Source: Paulinella micropora
Lineage: Eukaryota; Cercozoa; Imbricatea; Euglyphida; Paulinellidae
DNA length: 64,000 nucleotides
Direction of reading: 5' to 3'
NCBI GenBank assembly: GCA_019918135.1
Contig: WBZZ01000074.1
Span: forward strand, 22,501 to 86,500
The position numbers were made by a program, and so were the translations under genes. Below are positions 1 through 12,071 of this stretch, piece after piece. The notes under the pieces were generated by a model, which was not told the DNA's origin, searched no databases, and saw only the letters and a list, made by a program, of their open reading frames with translations. Every line of letters begins with the position of its first letter. The stretch's first letter is position 1.

Positions 1-420
1 TCACGGCAGCGCTTCCCGTAGAGGGTTAACAAACAATAATAATACTAGTAATAATAATAAGCTGTTACGGGAGGGTCGTGAACGTGCGACAAAATGCCAT
101 TAAAAGGCGAGTGAGAGAATTGGGGCAGTCGCAGGAGAGAGAGCAAATGGGCGACAAAACGTTACAAAACCGGGTTACGCTCTCATCATCTCGCCCGCCG
201 CGCCGTGATCCGATCGAACCACCTATGGGTGTAATAGAGGGCAAGTATCTGGAAGCGAGGGTCCTCTGGTTGGCGCTGATACGTCCTTCGTCCCCTAGCG
301 CTCAACCAATTTTGCCCCTAAGACAATTGGTAGGTGCGTATGAGGAAAATTAATTACTTATATATACCGAGGTTATAACGTGTTCAGAAAAGTAAACCTT
401 ATGGGTAGATTCAATACGCA
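1..420. other. Flank of copia D, no supported gene
   Basis: This stretch starts with a TAATAA-rich run near 35-60 and holds no recognisable protein. A short polypurine-like run on the minus strand near 315-335 could be the polypurine tract before a 3' LTR of element D, but no second LTR copy was found to confirm it. The open frame at 78-353 resembles nothing I know. Confidence 0.4.
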
Positions 421-625
421 AATTGATCGGGTTTCATCCCAATACGAGCACGACTCTCCCTGTCCAGCAAGACGAAAATTTTCTTAGCCAGATAAATAAA
501 TTTCTCAACCGTGAATGTATTTTGGTAAATATATCCGCGATATTTTCCTCAGTTGGTACTCGAAATAATTTGACTATTCCATCCTTAACGAGTTTTGCAA
601 GTAGATAATACCTTACCTCAATATG

Positions 626-1456
626 CTAAGTACGAGCCTCCCCTAACCCTCTCTCAGACAACAATACCGTCCCTTCGTTATCTTCGAAGGGAGGGGTGGG
701 GCCCTTGAGATTGATCCCGATATCCCTTAGAGATTGCAATATTGCATGAAGTTCTCTTACTGCCTCGTTAGCTGATACCGTCTCGGATTCCAACGTGGAT
801 TGAGCTATGACAAATTGCAGTTTTGAGACCCAACCCACCGGGGTCCTATTGAATAAATAATCATACCCGGACCGAGACTTTCGCGAAACTTTATCTCCCG
901 CAAAATCGGAGTCCACAAACCCCACCAACGGATTTTCCGAGATTATCCTATCGACGTTAGCAATGATTGGTACGCTGAAAGCTTCCATCCAGGGAATTCC
1001 AGGTTTTTCTATGGCTTCGTTCATTGCATTTGCCGCGGCGCATGATCCATGGTTAGCGTTCCAGTCTTCGGGGGTGTTTGGGACGGAGAAACAAGATTCT
1101 AATAGTTTCCTAAGATTCTTATCTCCCCTCCGGAAAAACAACGCCCTTGGTGTCAATAACCATAGGAACATGCGATGCGCCATCGCATATGATGTATCGG
1201 ATTGGGGACTTGGATTTTGCCCGCAAATACTCAACGGGCAAATAAGGAGGGGCCTCGTATGCACGGCTAGGAAGATGATGATACCGATTAGGCATCTTAG
1301 GTCATACTTCAATAGCCGGTGGTCCTTCTTGAGAGGTGCGGGGCTTTCAGATGTGAACGGGGTTTTAGCGGGTACTTCGTTCATATACCCTAATTCGTTC
1401 AAAATGATGTTCGTATTTGCGTTGGTGTAACGCAATCCCTTTCTCAGTTTGAACAA
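626..1456 (-). pseudogene. Copia D RNase H region
   Basis: The translation carries the copia RNase H signature: VGFVDSDFAGDKVSRKSRSG, then a WVSKLQFVIAQSTLESE segment and a later EDNEG acidic motif. These match the usual D-A-D-W-A-G, S-S-A-E-A-E and C-D-N landmarks of copia RNase H, which removes RNA from the RNA:DNA hybrid during reverse transcription. Related C-terminal sequence continues leftward to about 430. It lies directly downstream of the reverse transcriptase region of the same element. Confidence 0.85.
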
Positions 1457-2083
1457 TTTGGATATTTGTTAACTCTGTGGCTTTACCCAGATCTTTGCAT
1501 CTGAATCCCTTCTTCTCAAAGTGTGCGACCAACTTAAGGTCACTGTTCAGACCTAGTCGCAGCGTGGCATCCGTCATCGACATGGAAGGATAGAAGTTGT
1601 GTGGTTTTGAGACTGCTCCCATGTCTTATGAAGGAAGCTCTATCGAGCGTAAAGGTTCTGAACTCAAGTTCCCCCGTGAGTTCCCCGTAAAACATATTGT
1701 ACCACAACCGACCAGATTCCGGGTGGCCGTATAAGGCTTTCTTTAAAAGCCAAACGTTATCATCCAATTGGAATTCGGGCGGTGGTCTTACATAAATTGT
1801 ACGGGATCCTAGCGTGGAGATAGGCAGTGGTAAAATCGATCAACCATAAGTCGATTCCAAAACACGCAGCGTAAGCTATCATGAGTAAAATCGTCCGATG
1901 TTGAGCGGTAGGGGAGTAAGTCTTTCTAGGGTCATACTGAGCGTATGCCTTCAAAAGGTCCTCTTTCAAGGTAATTCTGGCTTTATGGAACTCATCTAGC
2001 GTACCCTGCTGTTTAACGGTGTCTATCCATTTTACGGAATGATTTTTGTCCCGGACATTCCAGCTTCCTTTTCCTTGCGCCAA
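1365..2083 (-). pseudogene. Copia D reverse transcriptase region
   Basis: Pieces of copia-type reverse transcriptase are visible. The N-terminal part resembles the KARLVAKG...FSPVA...A.G..L..LD...A.L block, the middle has VWLLKKALYGHPESGRLWYN (compare VWKLKKSLYGLKQSPRAWY), and the catalytic segment reads HVDD. The product would copy the element's RNA into DNA. The same HVDD form occurs in copia elements A and B, so it looks like a lineage feature. Confidence 0.85.
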
Positions 2084-2179
2084 ACAAAAGCCTTAAGCTC
2101 TTTCAGCTTCTCGAATTCTTTCTGCCGAGCTTGCTTACGGTCTTTCGGTTTTTGTATCACCGGGAATTCCGGAAATTTC

Positions 2180-2930
2180 TCACTGACAAGACAATATTCT
2201 GCACGATCTTCTCGGGCGCATACCGGTGACATGTGCGCTCCTGGTCCTTCCCGAGATACTGTTTTCCCTTGAAATTTGGCATTGTTCATGCGATCGCCAA
2301 TGGAAGCTGTGTTCAGCCCTTTGCTCCGCCACCCTTTCCCTCTCACCCTCGAGTGTCAAAGTTTGGGCCACCCGCATTGGGCGCGGCGGCTTCACTTTGA
2401 TTTTCGTCGGCATTTTGAGGTGGTCGATCGGGGTGGTGGTTTTACCGGGGTATGAGCAACTGCATATTTGAGAATTTCCGTATCAATCACTTTGTCGGTA
2501 ACCCCGTCATCAAAGAGGACCGCGTGGGCCGGGAAACGTTTGTTTTTACGGGCAACGAGCAGCGGGTGCAGACACCGTTCCTTTGCGAACCGCAGTTTGC
2601 CAAATATCCCCGTGAGTTTGTTTCGCCCATCCCTCTCCCCACGCTTTAGCAGAATTTTCATATATATACCCCGGGCAAATCTCGTCTCTCTTTGATCTTA
2701 TGTTTCTTTTTCGTGACTTTCGCCTCCCCCTGATCCTCACTGGGCTTGGAGTCCATAACTTTTGGGGTTGGAGGTACGAGGGGTGGTGGGTCAGATCTGT
2801 CCTCTCTGACTTCCACTGCCCTAGTATCGCCGTTCCCTGTATTGGAGTCATTGGGGGGCGCCTTGTATGGGGGCGATCCGGATGATAGATTCCCGGCTGG
2901 GGAAGTTTCTCCCCCAGTCGGAAATACCTC
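2180..2930 (-). pseudogene. Copia D integrase-RT linker, low complexity
   Basis: This stretch between the integrase C-terminal domain and the reverse transcriptase encodes charged, Lys/Arg/Pro/Ser-rich sequence with no domain I recognise. That is usual for the variable linker between integrase and reverse transcriptase in copia polyproteins. Confidence 0.5.
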
Positions 2931-4075
2931 TACCGAGATCTCCCCCGAAACATTACCTTGACTTTCTGGGTGTTGTGAGGTTCGTTGGGATTCGGAGGGG
3001 GCAAATTCCATTTCACCGAAAACGTCTTTTCAGAGGCGTTTGTCCCTGCTAGAGATTTAGATGCCTCCCTCTTACCAAATGTCCAGATATCGAACACGAC
3101 ATTACGAACATTACCGTGTATTTTCCTTGCAACTGGATCATACACCCGATAATATCCGGTATTCCGTTCGTCCCCGAGAAATATTACTCTCTTTCCCCTC
3201 TCGCCTTTCCCCCTCTTAGCATCCACTTTCATAAAAGCCATGCACCCTATAGGCCTGAGGTGGTGTAGCGTGGGTTAACGTTTGTGGATGACCTCATAGG
3301 GGGATTTCCCTTTGAAGGGTCCACGAGCGATAGGCAAGAGATTCCCGAAATACGTCGCGGCTTTCTCTGCTTCCACCCACATAGAAGGTGGGAGCTCGGC
3401 GTCGCTAAGGATAGCTCTGGCGGGCCCACCATTGGTTTGGTGGGACCTCTCTACCTTAGCGACAACCTGTTTCTCCCCTGTCGGGGCCTCGAGAAAGACC
3501 AGCTGATTTACGTCAGCCCACTCTTTGAACTCTTTATACATGCCGTACTCTTGGTCGCAAGTAATGAACTTAACCTTCTTCCCGAGTGTCTCTCAAAGAA
3601 AGCAGTAGCCTTGAGAAAACAAGGGAAGAATTCATTCTTGTGACGCAAATAATAATCAAGTTCAAAGTTGGACGCTAAGCACTTAAGGGTAAATTTATAT
3701 CGCCTACAGTCACATGATATCGTATTCCACCAACCCTGGGTATCCATGGAGATGTGGATCCCGGGTCGGTGCTCTACGATGATGGTTCCTTTTGAAGTGT
3801 GGTGTCTTTTTGATTTTATTCCGCAAACACCACTCACATTTGATTATGCACTCTCTCCACTCTTTCTCCACTATCTTTACTCCCATATACTTAGCCATTA
3901 TTTCCATGGCTTTTACCCCTCTGTGCTTACACATGCGGTGAAATACAGTGGCGTGTATATTTTCATGGTAGTGGGGACGGACAACAGGGCACAACACCTT
4001 ATCATCCTCTTGTTTTGCTCTCTCACCTCTCTCTGTGTCGATCTCAGTAGAATAAGGTATGTAAGTATGAGACAC
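2930..4075 (-). pseudogene. Copia D integrase with pre-integrase finger
   Basis: On the minus strand the order is a pre-integrase HHCC-like finger (H near VFHRMCKH, then CEWC near 3830), integrase core sequence, and the copia integrase C-terminal module around 3000-3240. That module reads VIFLGDERNTGYYRVYDP, matching the family's F-L-G-Y...K-G-Y-R-L-Y-D-P. Its role would be insertion of the element's DNA into host chromosomes. The region lies between protease and reverse transcriptase, the diagnostic copia order. Confidence 0.85.
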
Positions 4076-4404
4076 ATCACATTGCCAACCACATATACAA
4101 GGAGACGAAGAACAGTATATATCATGATATACAGGTAGGTTGGACTTTTGAGAAAGGTGAGAGGACAGTTGTCAAGCTTGCAGCCCCGAGTCCGATGAAT
4201 CATCAGACTCGGGAGCCTCACTTGTTTCAGGAGGAAGGGTAGGTTGAGTGGTCGATTCCGTGTTGAGGGGAGACTGTGTGGTGGGTTCATACCACTCATT
4301 GGGGTTAAGTGGTTTGGTCCCTGGGGCGTCAAAAACCGTGATGTTGTTAGGTAGAGCTCTCCCCCTGGCTATTATCTGTTTTTCCGCGATCCGGATAGGT
4401 TTGT

Positions 4405-4746
4405 TTAGAACGATAACTTGATTATTTTGAATCGTTGCACTACAGCAGACCCTTTTCGCACCCATGCTGAGGTTGCGACTAACCCATACTTTAAATGTGG
4501 ATTGTAGGTGGTATGTGAATCAAAAACACAGGCTTCATCCCCATGGGAACCAGAGAGGTTCATTTGGACCTTGCCCTTATATTCAGTCCGAATGCTCCCT
4601 TTTGCAATTCTGAACTTCTGTGGGGCCTTCACAAGTTTGAGGAATGTGGTTTTGTCGGGAGACTGTGTTTCCCTCGCACCACTGTCATCTACCCACACGA
4701 TACTATTGGCTTTAGTGTCGCTGTCTGTTTCGTTCCCCATCAACAT
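4405..4746 (-). pseudogene. Copia D aspartic protease region
   Basis: The motif IVWVDDSGA near the start matches the copia protease active-site context W-x-D-S-G-A, and the following Gly-rich beta-strand pattern is consistent with a retropepsin. It would cut the Gag-Pol polyprotein. It lies upstream of the integrase in the element's own direction. Confidence 0.7.
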
Positions 4747-5221
4747 AAGAGCGCATTCAGCATGTGAGTTGTCTTGTGTTACAGTGTGTGTGCTTCGAGT
4801 GTTGGTGGTGGTGTAGGTCTGAGAACTATCCTATGTCTCATCCTCTTCCGGTGGCGCCTTACCCCCCAACACAGCTTCAAGCTCCTCTATCTCTTTTAAT
4901 ATGTAGGGAAAAGAAGAGACAATGCCACGTGCAAATGGGTTGTCGTGTTTGGTGGCCATAGTTATTATACAGTCGTGTATAGCATAATACAACTCTGTAT
5001 AAAACTCAGCGTACTCCCCATTCCTAGTTACGATCTGTCCATCTTTCACTGTCCTATTCTTAAACCCATGAGTGAGAGCATTTAGAAGTCGTTGCAACTC
5101 TTCAATGGGGGGAAGTCCCCCACTCCCCAACACCTGTTTACCCTCTACCGTCCCTACTTCCCCCTGTTCAGAGGTTGTAGGAACGGTTGGTTGGTTGTTT
5201 GGGGTTCCTCCCGGCTCTCTT

Positions 5222-5812
5222 TCAGGTGGGACAGACACAACACGAGACACAGGATGTGCATGAGTTAACCACACTGACGTCACAGATGTGGTATGTGGTA
5301 CGTGAGGTGCAGCCTGCTGACAACATGCTTAAAAACTGTGCTTGAGATGTGGGCTGTGCTTGAGGTGTAGGCAGCGTAGATAGAAGAGGTACAGACTCTC
5401 CTATCCCTTCACCTACTCCTTCTACTCCCCCTACTCCTATTCCTCTCCTACGCATGTTCTGTGTAGTAGTGGTAGGTGTAGTGGTAGTAGTAGTGGGTGA
5501 AGCAGGATTGGATGAAGGACGAGTCACTGTGTGTTGCCTCCATAGGGAGATTTTAGTAAATAAGATAGAAGGCTCAATCCTGAGAGCGTCGTAAGCTATC
5601 ATACCTAGGTTCAATTTCTCCCTATACTTGGCCAATATCTCCTCCCTCTTTCTCTCTTGCTCAAGGTGCTTTGCACAGAAGTCATGATTTACTAATCTAG
5701 CAGCACACTCCCCATCTCTTGCCCCTTTTCTTGCTGCCCCCAAACTCCACGAGCACCGGACACCCGTGTCAGGCACTGTTGCCTCACACTGCTTACTACT
5801 GTAACATGACAA
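5222..5812 (-). pseudogene. Copia D post-Gag Cys/His finger region
   Basis: The N-terminal part has the pattern QC-x-A-T-x5-G-x-RC followed about 30 residues later by DFC-x2-H. This resembles small zinc-binding modules of the form C...G-x-RC...FC..H. The rest is Thr/Ser/Pro/Gly-rich and low in complexity. The motif recurs near the end of Gag in copia A (about 45797-45923), so it seems to be an extra module shared by these copia lineages. Its function is unknown. Confidence 0.55.
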
Positions 5813-6464
5813 TTATCCTTGCGTACCGGTTTGCCGTGGAGGTTGAGGGGTGGGCCACCTACCTCACGTATGTGTATGGGATGCAACCCTTTCACGAGTA
5901 TTTCTGCGTAGCCTGCCCTGGTACGTCTGAGTGCCCAGTTCTCTTCCAGTGGTATGGTCTGGTTAAGAGGGGAGGGGTCACCAGCCATGTCAAGAGAGGT
6001 CAAAAACTTATTCTCGTGGGGGGGTGGGATAGTTGGGCGAGTGTGTGTGGAGGCGTTTTGAATAGATGATGCATGCTTGTCCTCACCTCTCCCTCGCACA
6101 CTGCTCTCTCGCCCACCCTCACCTCTATCTACTGCGTCAGGTGGCACAAATGTGTGTGGCAAAAGCGGTGTGTGGGGTGTAGATGAGAGGGTGAGGTCGT
6201 GTGTCTCGTTGTCTCCCTGATGCTCTTCTTCCTCTCCCTCTCTTCTCATCATCATGATAGCCATGATGGATGTACCCCACCTCTCCCTCATCTTCTGACT
6301 CTGAGTCTGACTCAGGAGAAGGCTCAAGGTTATCAGGTAAACTTGGGTCTTCTTCTTCGTCACTCTCTGAAGAGGAAGAAGAAGAAAAGGAAGGGGACTC
6401 AGCATTCAAGCTTATCATCTTCTTCTTAATGAAATCAGATGCTTTCAGCTTTCTTCTCTCCTCT

Positions 6465-6477
6465 CGTTCTTCTTCTT

Positions 6478-6507
<30 letters not shown>
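6465..6507. repeat. CTT microsatellite
   Basis: A run of about 14 CTT units lies within the low-complexity part of copia D between Gag and the protease. Confidence 0.9.
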
Positions 6508-6510
<3 letters not shown>

Positions 6511-6627
6511 CTTTGTCTCCTCTCTCTTGTCCTGCCTGCCTGTCTTCTCAGACTGCCTGTCCTTATCCTTCTCTCTCACATGTCCTTTATCAGACACCCT
6601 AGCTCGTCTTCTAATACCCCCCCCCCT

Positions 6628-7634
6628 TTAATGGACCATGTCCATCTTCAGGACAGTCAGTTGATATTTGACAAGACAATAAGCAATCGTATGGTCGGGG
6701 GAGAGGCAGTTCCAACACATGCCTCCCTCTCCCCCTTCCTGAGTACTAGCTCCTGTCTGAGGTAGTTTGGGGTTCCTTTTACTCTTAGTTGCCCCTACCA
6801 AATTGATAGTGATAGGATTAGACTTAGAGCTTCCGGAACCGTATAGCTTACGTAACTTACCCTGAGAGACATGACCTTGAGCAAGTTGCTCTATGACCTT
6901 TAGGAAGTCTTTTAGGTTAGGTCTCTGATCAGGGAGTAAAGCTTGCCAGGTATTTTGATGGTACCTCTTAAAGGGTTGCATGTGTTTGAGTTTCCTCATG
7001 ATCATATCTGTCTTCATGATCTCAGGAATCACACCCATCAACTTCTCCTGCTTCTTCAAAAGGGTAGTGTAGTTAGCTAGCCAAGCACTTACCTCACTGG
7101 GGTCCTTTGGGTAAGAATGATAGACTGCTTCTTGGTCCTCTTCAAACTTTATGAGGTCAAGCCCCCCATAATGTTTCCTGAGGGCCAAGAAGCAAGCCAC
7201 CCGATCGGTTCCCCCCTGTCTCATATAGCAATCACCTTCCTATCATGAGCGCAAGATTGAAGTAGGAAAGCGTAGAGGAGTCTATTCAATCCTGCTTTAT
7301 TTTCTTTCCTCTGTTGCTCATAATACTGAGCACTGAATCTTAATGTAAATAGCGGTTTGGACTTGTTCCTCCCAGTCGCCATTGGCATCTCAGATTTTAG
7401 TTCGGCAGGTATGATGGTTAGCGGCTCAGTAGATGCATCTCCGTCCTCCTCTTTCTTGACCTTAGCTTCTGCTTCTTCTTGTGCGCTTGTTCCTTCTTCT
7501 TCCTTTCCTTCTTCTTTCTTTCCTTTAGGTGAATGAAAGTTAGGTGATTGAACGGGTGCATTGATAGGGGAGTCAGGAGGAACATAAACAGATAGTGGTT
7601 TAGCTAAGGTATGAGTCTGGAAACCCGGTATCAA
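6628..7634 (-). pseudogene. Copia D Gag region with CCHC knuckle
   Basis: The right part is Lys/Glu-rich and the left part is helical, like copia Gag capsid domains (YHSYPKDPSEVSAWLANY...). It ends in the zinc knuckle CWNCLSPDHTIAYC (C-x2-C-x4-H-x4-C), which binds the element's RNA. Gag would form the virus-like particle. It is the most upstream part of the element seen. Confidence 0.8.
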
Positions 7635-7639
7635 TAATA

Positions 7640-8900
7640 GGATTTCTGGGTGCGTGACACCTATTACAGATATAAAGGTGTATTCCCACAGCTGCTATTA
7701 TTTCCCATGATCATACTTAGGTGTTTCCAGTCTCATTTCGACTAGGTCAGAGTTATGAGATGTCATAGTAGCGTTTCAAAGGGCGGAAGGTAGGAGAAAA
7801 CCTCAACTACCAAAATTGCTCTCACTATTTCTAGTGAAGCTGGATTAGGAAGTATTTGTTCGTAATGAACGATTCGATTTAAATTAGGTGGCAGCCTTCC
7901 GCACGTTCCAACCCAGGTGTTTGTTGGCAGCCTTCCGCACGTTCCAACAGTTCACTTGATTTGGTGACAGCCTTCCGCACGTTCACCAGTTGGTTTGTTC
8001 TGTGGTAGCCTTCCACACATCACGAAAAACGCTGGAAACTAGAATAAGTGAATAAAGTTTATCAGACTTTACGTTCACGCTTCAACGCTTCATATTAACC
8101 TGTTAGACTACCATACTAAACCGGAGTCAAAGCTAAGTAGATAATACTATCGTCTGCAAGTTAAACTTTATTAGAAGAACGCGCCAAGACAAAGAGCGGG
8201 AACGTATTAAACCGGACACAAGTAATGGCTCTTACGACACGCATTACATATGCCGGCCCGTACTGTCAATATATTAATAGGTCTAACAAGTTCAAGTATG
8301 GTTCTCTTGAAAGAATGGACTACTGACACTAGCTGTTTGAAAGTTGTAGTGGGGCCGGGCGCGGCTGCGATGGACAATTTTAAGTTCCGGGTAGGGAAAC
8401 TAGCCTGTTAACCGGAGGCTCCGGGATCCGAGCCCCAGTTGTCTACCCGGACCTTTAATCATCCGAGCCGAGTCAACTGTCCATCAGGTTATGAGCCTTG
8501 TTAGTGCGTTCCCTGCGAGGAGCCTAAGACTAACGGAACCGTTTCAGGAGGGGGTAGGAAAGTGAGAAGGAGTCTGCAGTGTGAAGTGGTTTCGAAAGTG
8601 AGAGCTGGCGTCTGCCAGAAGGGCTGGGGGCCACTGCGCATCGGTCTGTGTCTCTGCCAAAGAGGCACAGCCGCAGAAGAGCTGGATTGGAAATCGGAAG
8701 GTGTGCGGGCTTTTGGCCGCCCGCGGGACTTTGAGTCTTCGGTTGTAGCTGAGCGGCTTTTGCCTCGTCTTCGTCCTTCCGTCGTTTCTGTCACTCTTGT
8801 TGTTCCTTCATGCATATCTGAGGAGACTTTTCATATTCTAAACGTGGCAGATTGGTTTGGTCGGTCGGTATGAGACTTGGTTGAACCTAGTAAGTATGAG
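7640..8900. other. Gene-free interval between copia D and element C
   Basis: No coding signal is convincing here. The stretch may include the 5' leader or LTR of copia D, but no matching LTR was found. It contains the imperfect repeat cluster at 7885-8030 and a weak tRNA-like fold at 8372-8444. Frames at 8501-8873 on both strands overlap and show no family resemblance. Confidence 0.5.
7885..8030. repeat. Four diverged copies of GCAGCCTTCCGCACGTTC
   Basis: The word GCAGCCTTCCGCACGTTC and close variants recur four times at roughly 35-40 bp spacing, near 7892, 7927, 7967 and 8002. The intervening bases are short and different, and the last copy is the most diverged. Confidence 0.8.
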
Positions 8901-8902
8901 AA

Positions 8903-9515
8903 TGTAAGTCTTGACTAGCCTGGTGTGAGGAAATTACCAACCTGCATTCAAATGAATACGCACACGGCTGTCATTTGATCTCAAAATACTTCCGAGAACA
9001 AGGAAGGTACCAAAAGACGCTGGGATGGTCAATTCCAGTTTATTTAGTACACTTGCTTGACAGACTACTTGTCCCTTTCGAAACAATGCAAATTCTGAGA
9101 AATAACGAGAATAATTCAAGTGCTATCACGAGTTGTGTAGCGGTTGGAGTTGTTCAAGTCAGTCTGGAAAAATAAAGTAAAAAGGGTGAAAGAATGCCAC
9201 TTTACCTGGTGTGTTGCATATTTACCTATCAATAATTATGACTGTGGACCGGAAAAAGCGGTCAAAGGAAATAAAGTTTCAGATATGGGGAAAAAGGCAA
9301 TAGTTAACATTTTCTAAAAAGTTAACAGGTAAAGGGAAATAAATTGATCTGTTAACGGCAGTTGAAAACGTAACAACTACAAGTTATGACAGTTGATAAA
9401 TAAATGGAAAGATGAAGTAACGGAACTAAAAATAGAAGTGTAAACTTGAAGTAAAAACTTGAAAAAAGTTTTACACAATATTAATGTTTCGATCCGGTAC
9501 GGTATTCATTCCGAT
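8903..9515 (-). repeat. Element C LTR, left copy (3' LTR)
   Basis: This 613-bp stretch matches 57256-57875 with about 13 mismatches plus a 7-bp length difference near the left end. It is next to a long polypurine tract on the minus strand (9519-9533), as expected at the 3' LTR of a minus-strand element. The small frame at 8934-9119 also occurs in the other copy and is not a separate gene. Confidence 0.85.
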
Positions 9516-9960
9516 AACTCCCCCCCCCCCCCCAGACCATAACGGTAGGTTGGAGTTGCGATCGAAACGAATCGTAACAGATGATTGACCAATTGATATG
9601 TAAATAAGTATAAAAAGAAAATGAATCAAAAAGATTGCAGATGTAGATCAATGCGCGATATGTGCGTGCGTATATGTGTCAACGCACTGATCAAGATAGT
9701 ATCAATTGCAACATGCAGAGGCAGGACGGATATAGTGTACCCAACCATACATCATGAAAGGAGTGTAGGGACAACACTATCACTACGTGTTCAAAGCGGT
9801 AAATAGCATTGTGTGACCGCCTTAGCTAATGCCAGTTCAAAATATAGGAATATGACTATCGTACAAGCCTGTAGAAAATACTAACTTGTTGGGTGGTATA
9901 TGAAGTGAGAAAGGAGATAGAGTCCGTCGGGAATCTAAAAGCAAAAACCACTTGAGAGTC
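9516..9960. other. Element C sequence between pol end and 3' LTR
   Basis: Apart from the C-run polypurine tract at 9519-9533 the stretch is non-coding. It joins the end of the integrase region to the left LTR of element C. Confidence 0.6.
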
Positions 9961-11170
9961 TACTTCGATCTCATCTTGACGACGTGAAAATCGTACGTCT
10001 TACCGTTGTAAGGTTTGCGTAAACGTTTGAGTTGTTCGGGAATGATCAAGCCCTTGTTCCTGGAGTTGGAGCTTGGCCCAAACTGAATATCGCGATGAAC
10101 AACCTGATCATTCTCACTGTCGAGTGTCATCTTCTTCCAGGAGTTGAGAGGCTTCGTCCATTGGAGATGCGTCGGTCCTTCCGTGACCGTGCCGTCCGGA
10201 TGCGTAATCAGCTCCACGTAGACTGGGCGGTACTGCATGTTAGACAGCGAAGTGATGCCGAGCTGGTGGACGCGGAAGTCGTCGCGATCGTCCGTGGGGT
10301 CTTCGTCCATGATCATCCCTAACTTGAGCAAGCCATCGTCGATGAAGGCTATCACCTCACCAACGACAATATTAGTTCTTCTGGTCGTCATTGTGTTCCT
10401 GATCCTGGACCGGGTCGATTGTCTGAGCCGAGTCCGTCGGGGTCGTGTAGGGGCTGAGATGTGCGATGCCGATTTTGCGGAGGACCTTGTTGGTGTGCTC
10501 GTGTCGGAGGCGAAAGGTGTTATTGGATGGTTTTTCCAATATAACGTACGGGCCGTCGTGTTGAAGAACGGAGGAGGCGGGAACACCTTTGGTTGATTGC
10601 TTGGGGCCGCGGTAGACGGTGACTCTGTCACCTACCTTCCAATCGGGTAGCTTGCGTCGCCGTTGCTTGTTCTTCTGTTCGTTGGCAGCCTTGCGCGTGA
10701 AGGAAGCGTATTCCTTGACATACGCCGTGACAGCAATCCGGGATAGCCGGAGAGTGTCGAGTTGGTCCGATGTCTGGACGGTCGTCGAACCAGACTTAGT
10801 AATTGCGGCGCTTGATCGAGCCGCGCGTTCAGCGATGACGTCGGGAGAGTCGAAAATGTCGATAGTACGTGGCTGGCGAGCCATCATACCTTCAAAAGCG
10901 GATACGCCGGTGGCGGTGGAGACGTAAGTGTTCTGGGAGAACGATAGGGCTGGCATGGCCTTGGGCCAAGTCTTTTTGTCTTTGTCTGCGAGTGCCTGGA
11001 TAGCGCGGCGGAGGCTTTGATGCCTGCGTTCTACCATGCCTAACTGATGGTGAGAGTATCATCTGGCGCAGTGGTGAGCCATTCGATTCCGGCCATGCTG
11101 CAGAAGGCCTTGGCAAGATTGCCACGGAAAGATCCATGATCGTCACATAGGATGGCCTCCGGAAAACCAA
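9960..11170 (-). pseudogene. Element C integrase core and C-terminal region
   Basis: The segment MVERRHQSLRRAIQALADK matches the Ty3 integrase core around its catalytic glutamate region. It is followed by a GDRVTVYRGPK...HDGPYVILEK module, the GPY/F-type domain known from Ty3 integrases. The remainder to 9960 is a C-terminal extension with no clear chromodomain. The product would insert element DNA into chromosomes. Confidence 0.8.
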
Positions 11171-11248
11171 AAAGGCAAACCCATCGGGCGAGAACGGTCT
11201 CTACGGTCTCCTCAGCAGTGGTGGAGATGACTCAGGAATAAACAATAG

Positions 11249-11452
11249 CTAACCTGCGAATAGATCGACTATAGTTAACACGTACTGCTCGAGTACGCCT
11301 TCTATGCCTACATGAACATGATCTATGCCTATAGCTTGATCTGGATGGTTCCAGACTAACGAGTTATAGCGGCCATGATTAAGTGTGAGGCGGGCGTGCG
11401 ATAGTTGACAAAAGTGGCAATCCTTAAGGATAGCCGCAATGTCTGCGTGCAT
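11249..11452 (-). pseudogene. Element C integrase zinc finger and core start
   Basis: KDCHFCQLSHARLT carries the second half of an integrase HHCC finger (C-x2-C). It is followed by IGIDHVHVG and IVDLFAG, the start of the catalytic core around the first aspartate. It sits directly upstream of the rest of the integrase. Confidence 0.75.
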
Positions 11453-11470
11453 CCTGTCTTTCCCATCGGG

Positions 11471-12040
11471 TCAGAACCATATGTATCGCTGATGGATATA
11501 TGGGGCAAGGGTGGGGACCTTTGCGTGATTCTGGATCAAGTGAGCATGGGAGACAAGCTTGCGTATGAGGGGATTCGGGACATATATACGGCGGGAGCGG
11601 TCGGGCATGATATGTACCGCTAGCCCTCCCTTGAAAAAGAGAAGAGTATTACCCTGGCCGATAGATGTAGATCCGTCCCAAAGCGGTTTCAAAATGGGAT
11701 CTTCTTTCTGCGCTGACTGGATATTCGCGCGCGTGACGCGCGGAGCATGTGATGTAGCATACATATTGAGCACGGCGTGGCGATCCAATCCAAAGTTATG
11801 AACAAGCCACACAAGGTTATCTTCGAGAAAGACGATCTTGTGGCATGCTAAAACTGTTTCGCGGGAGATGGCGTTACCGTCGAGTATGAGGTGTACCATG
11901 TCCTGAGGAACGAGTACAGCAAAAGGCTTGTTGAGAGCAAAAAGTTGACGAGCTACGTTCGGAGCACGTTCCGCGGGCGGGATGACTATGGCATAGTCCC
12001 ATGGCGCCTGTAAGGTCTTGATCGTTGGTGCACCGCGCAA
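11471..12040 (-). pseudogene. Element C RNase H-integrase linker
   Basis: The segment carries sequence typical of the stretch between RNase H and the integrase finger of Ty3 elements, including VHIMPDRSRRIYVPNPLIRK and a following LVSHAHLIQNHAKV, which resembles the first H-x3-H pair of the finger. It has no function on its own. Confidence 0.6.
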
Positions 12041-12071
12041 AATTCGACAATCGTGCTTTTAAAGCGCGTGT

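Larger units (their letters stand above)
420..7640 (-). mobile_element. Copia element D, decayed LTR retrotransposon
   Basis: Parts lie on the minus strand in Ty1/copia order from right to left: Gag with a CCHC knuckle, a Cys/His finger region, aspartic protease, pre-integrase finger, integrase, reverse transcriptase and RNase H. The copia assignment rests on integrase preceding reverse transcriptase. I could not find a convincing pair of LTRs in 1-420 or 7640-8900, so the ends are approximate. It is broken in many places (ten or more) and looks older than the nested elements to its right. Confidence 0.85.

Noticed and set aside
78-353. 91-residue frame near the left edge
   Set aside because: No family, no repeat of the frame elsewhere, and a basic low-information composition.
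7885-8030. CRISPR-like spaced repeats
   Set aside because: Only four imperfect copies, uneven spacing, no cas genes, and a eukaryotic setting.
8372-8444. tRNA-Asn-like fold with GTT anticodon
   Set aside because: GGACAAT and GTTGTCT can pair and CTGTTAAC resembles the Asn anticodon loop, but the D stem does not pair and the B box is poor (GGATCCGAGCC). Not strong enough to call a tRNA gene.
8501-8873. Opposing ~100-residue frames
   Set aside because: They overlap on opposite strands, have Ser/Arg-rich composition and no family match.
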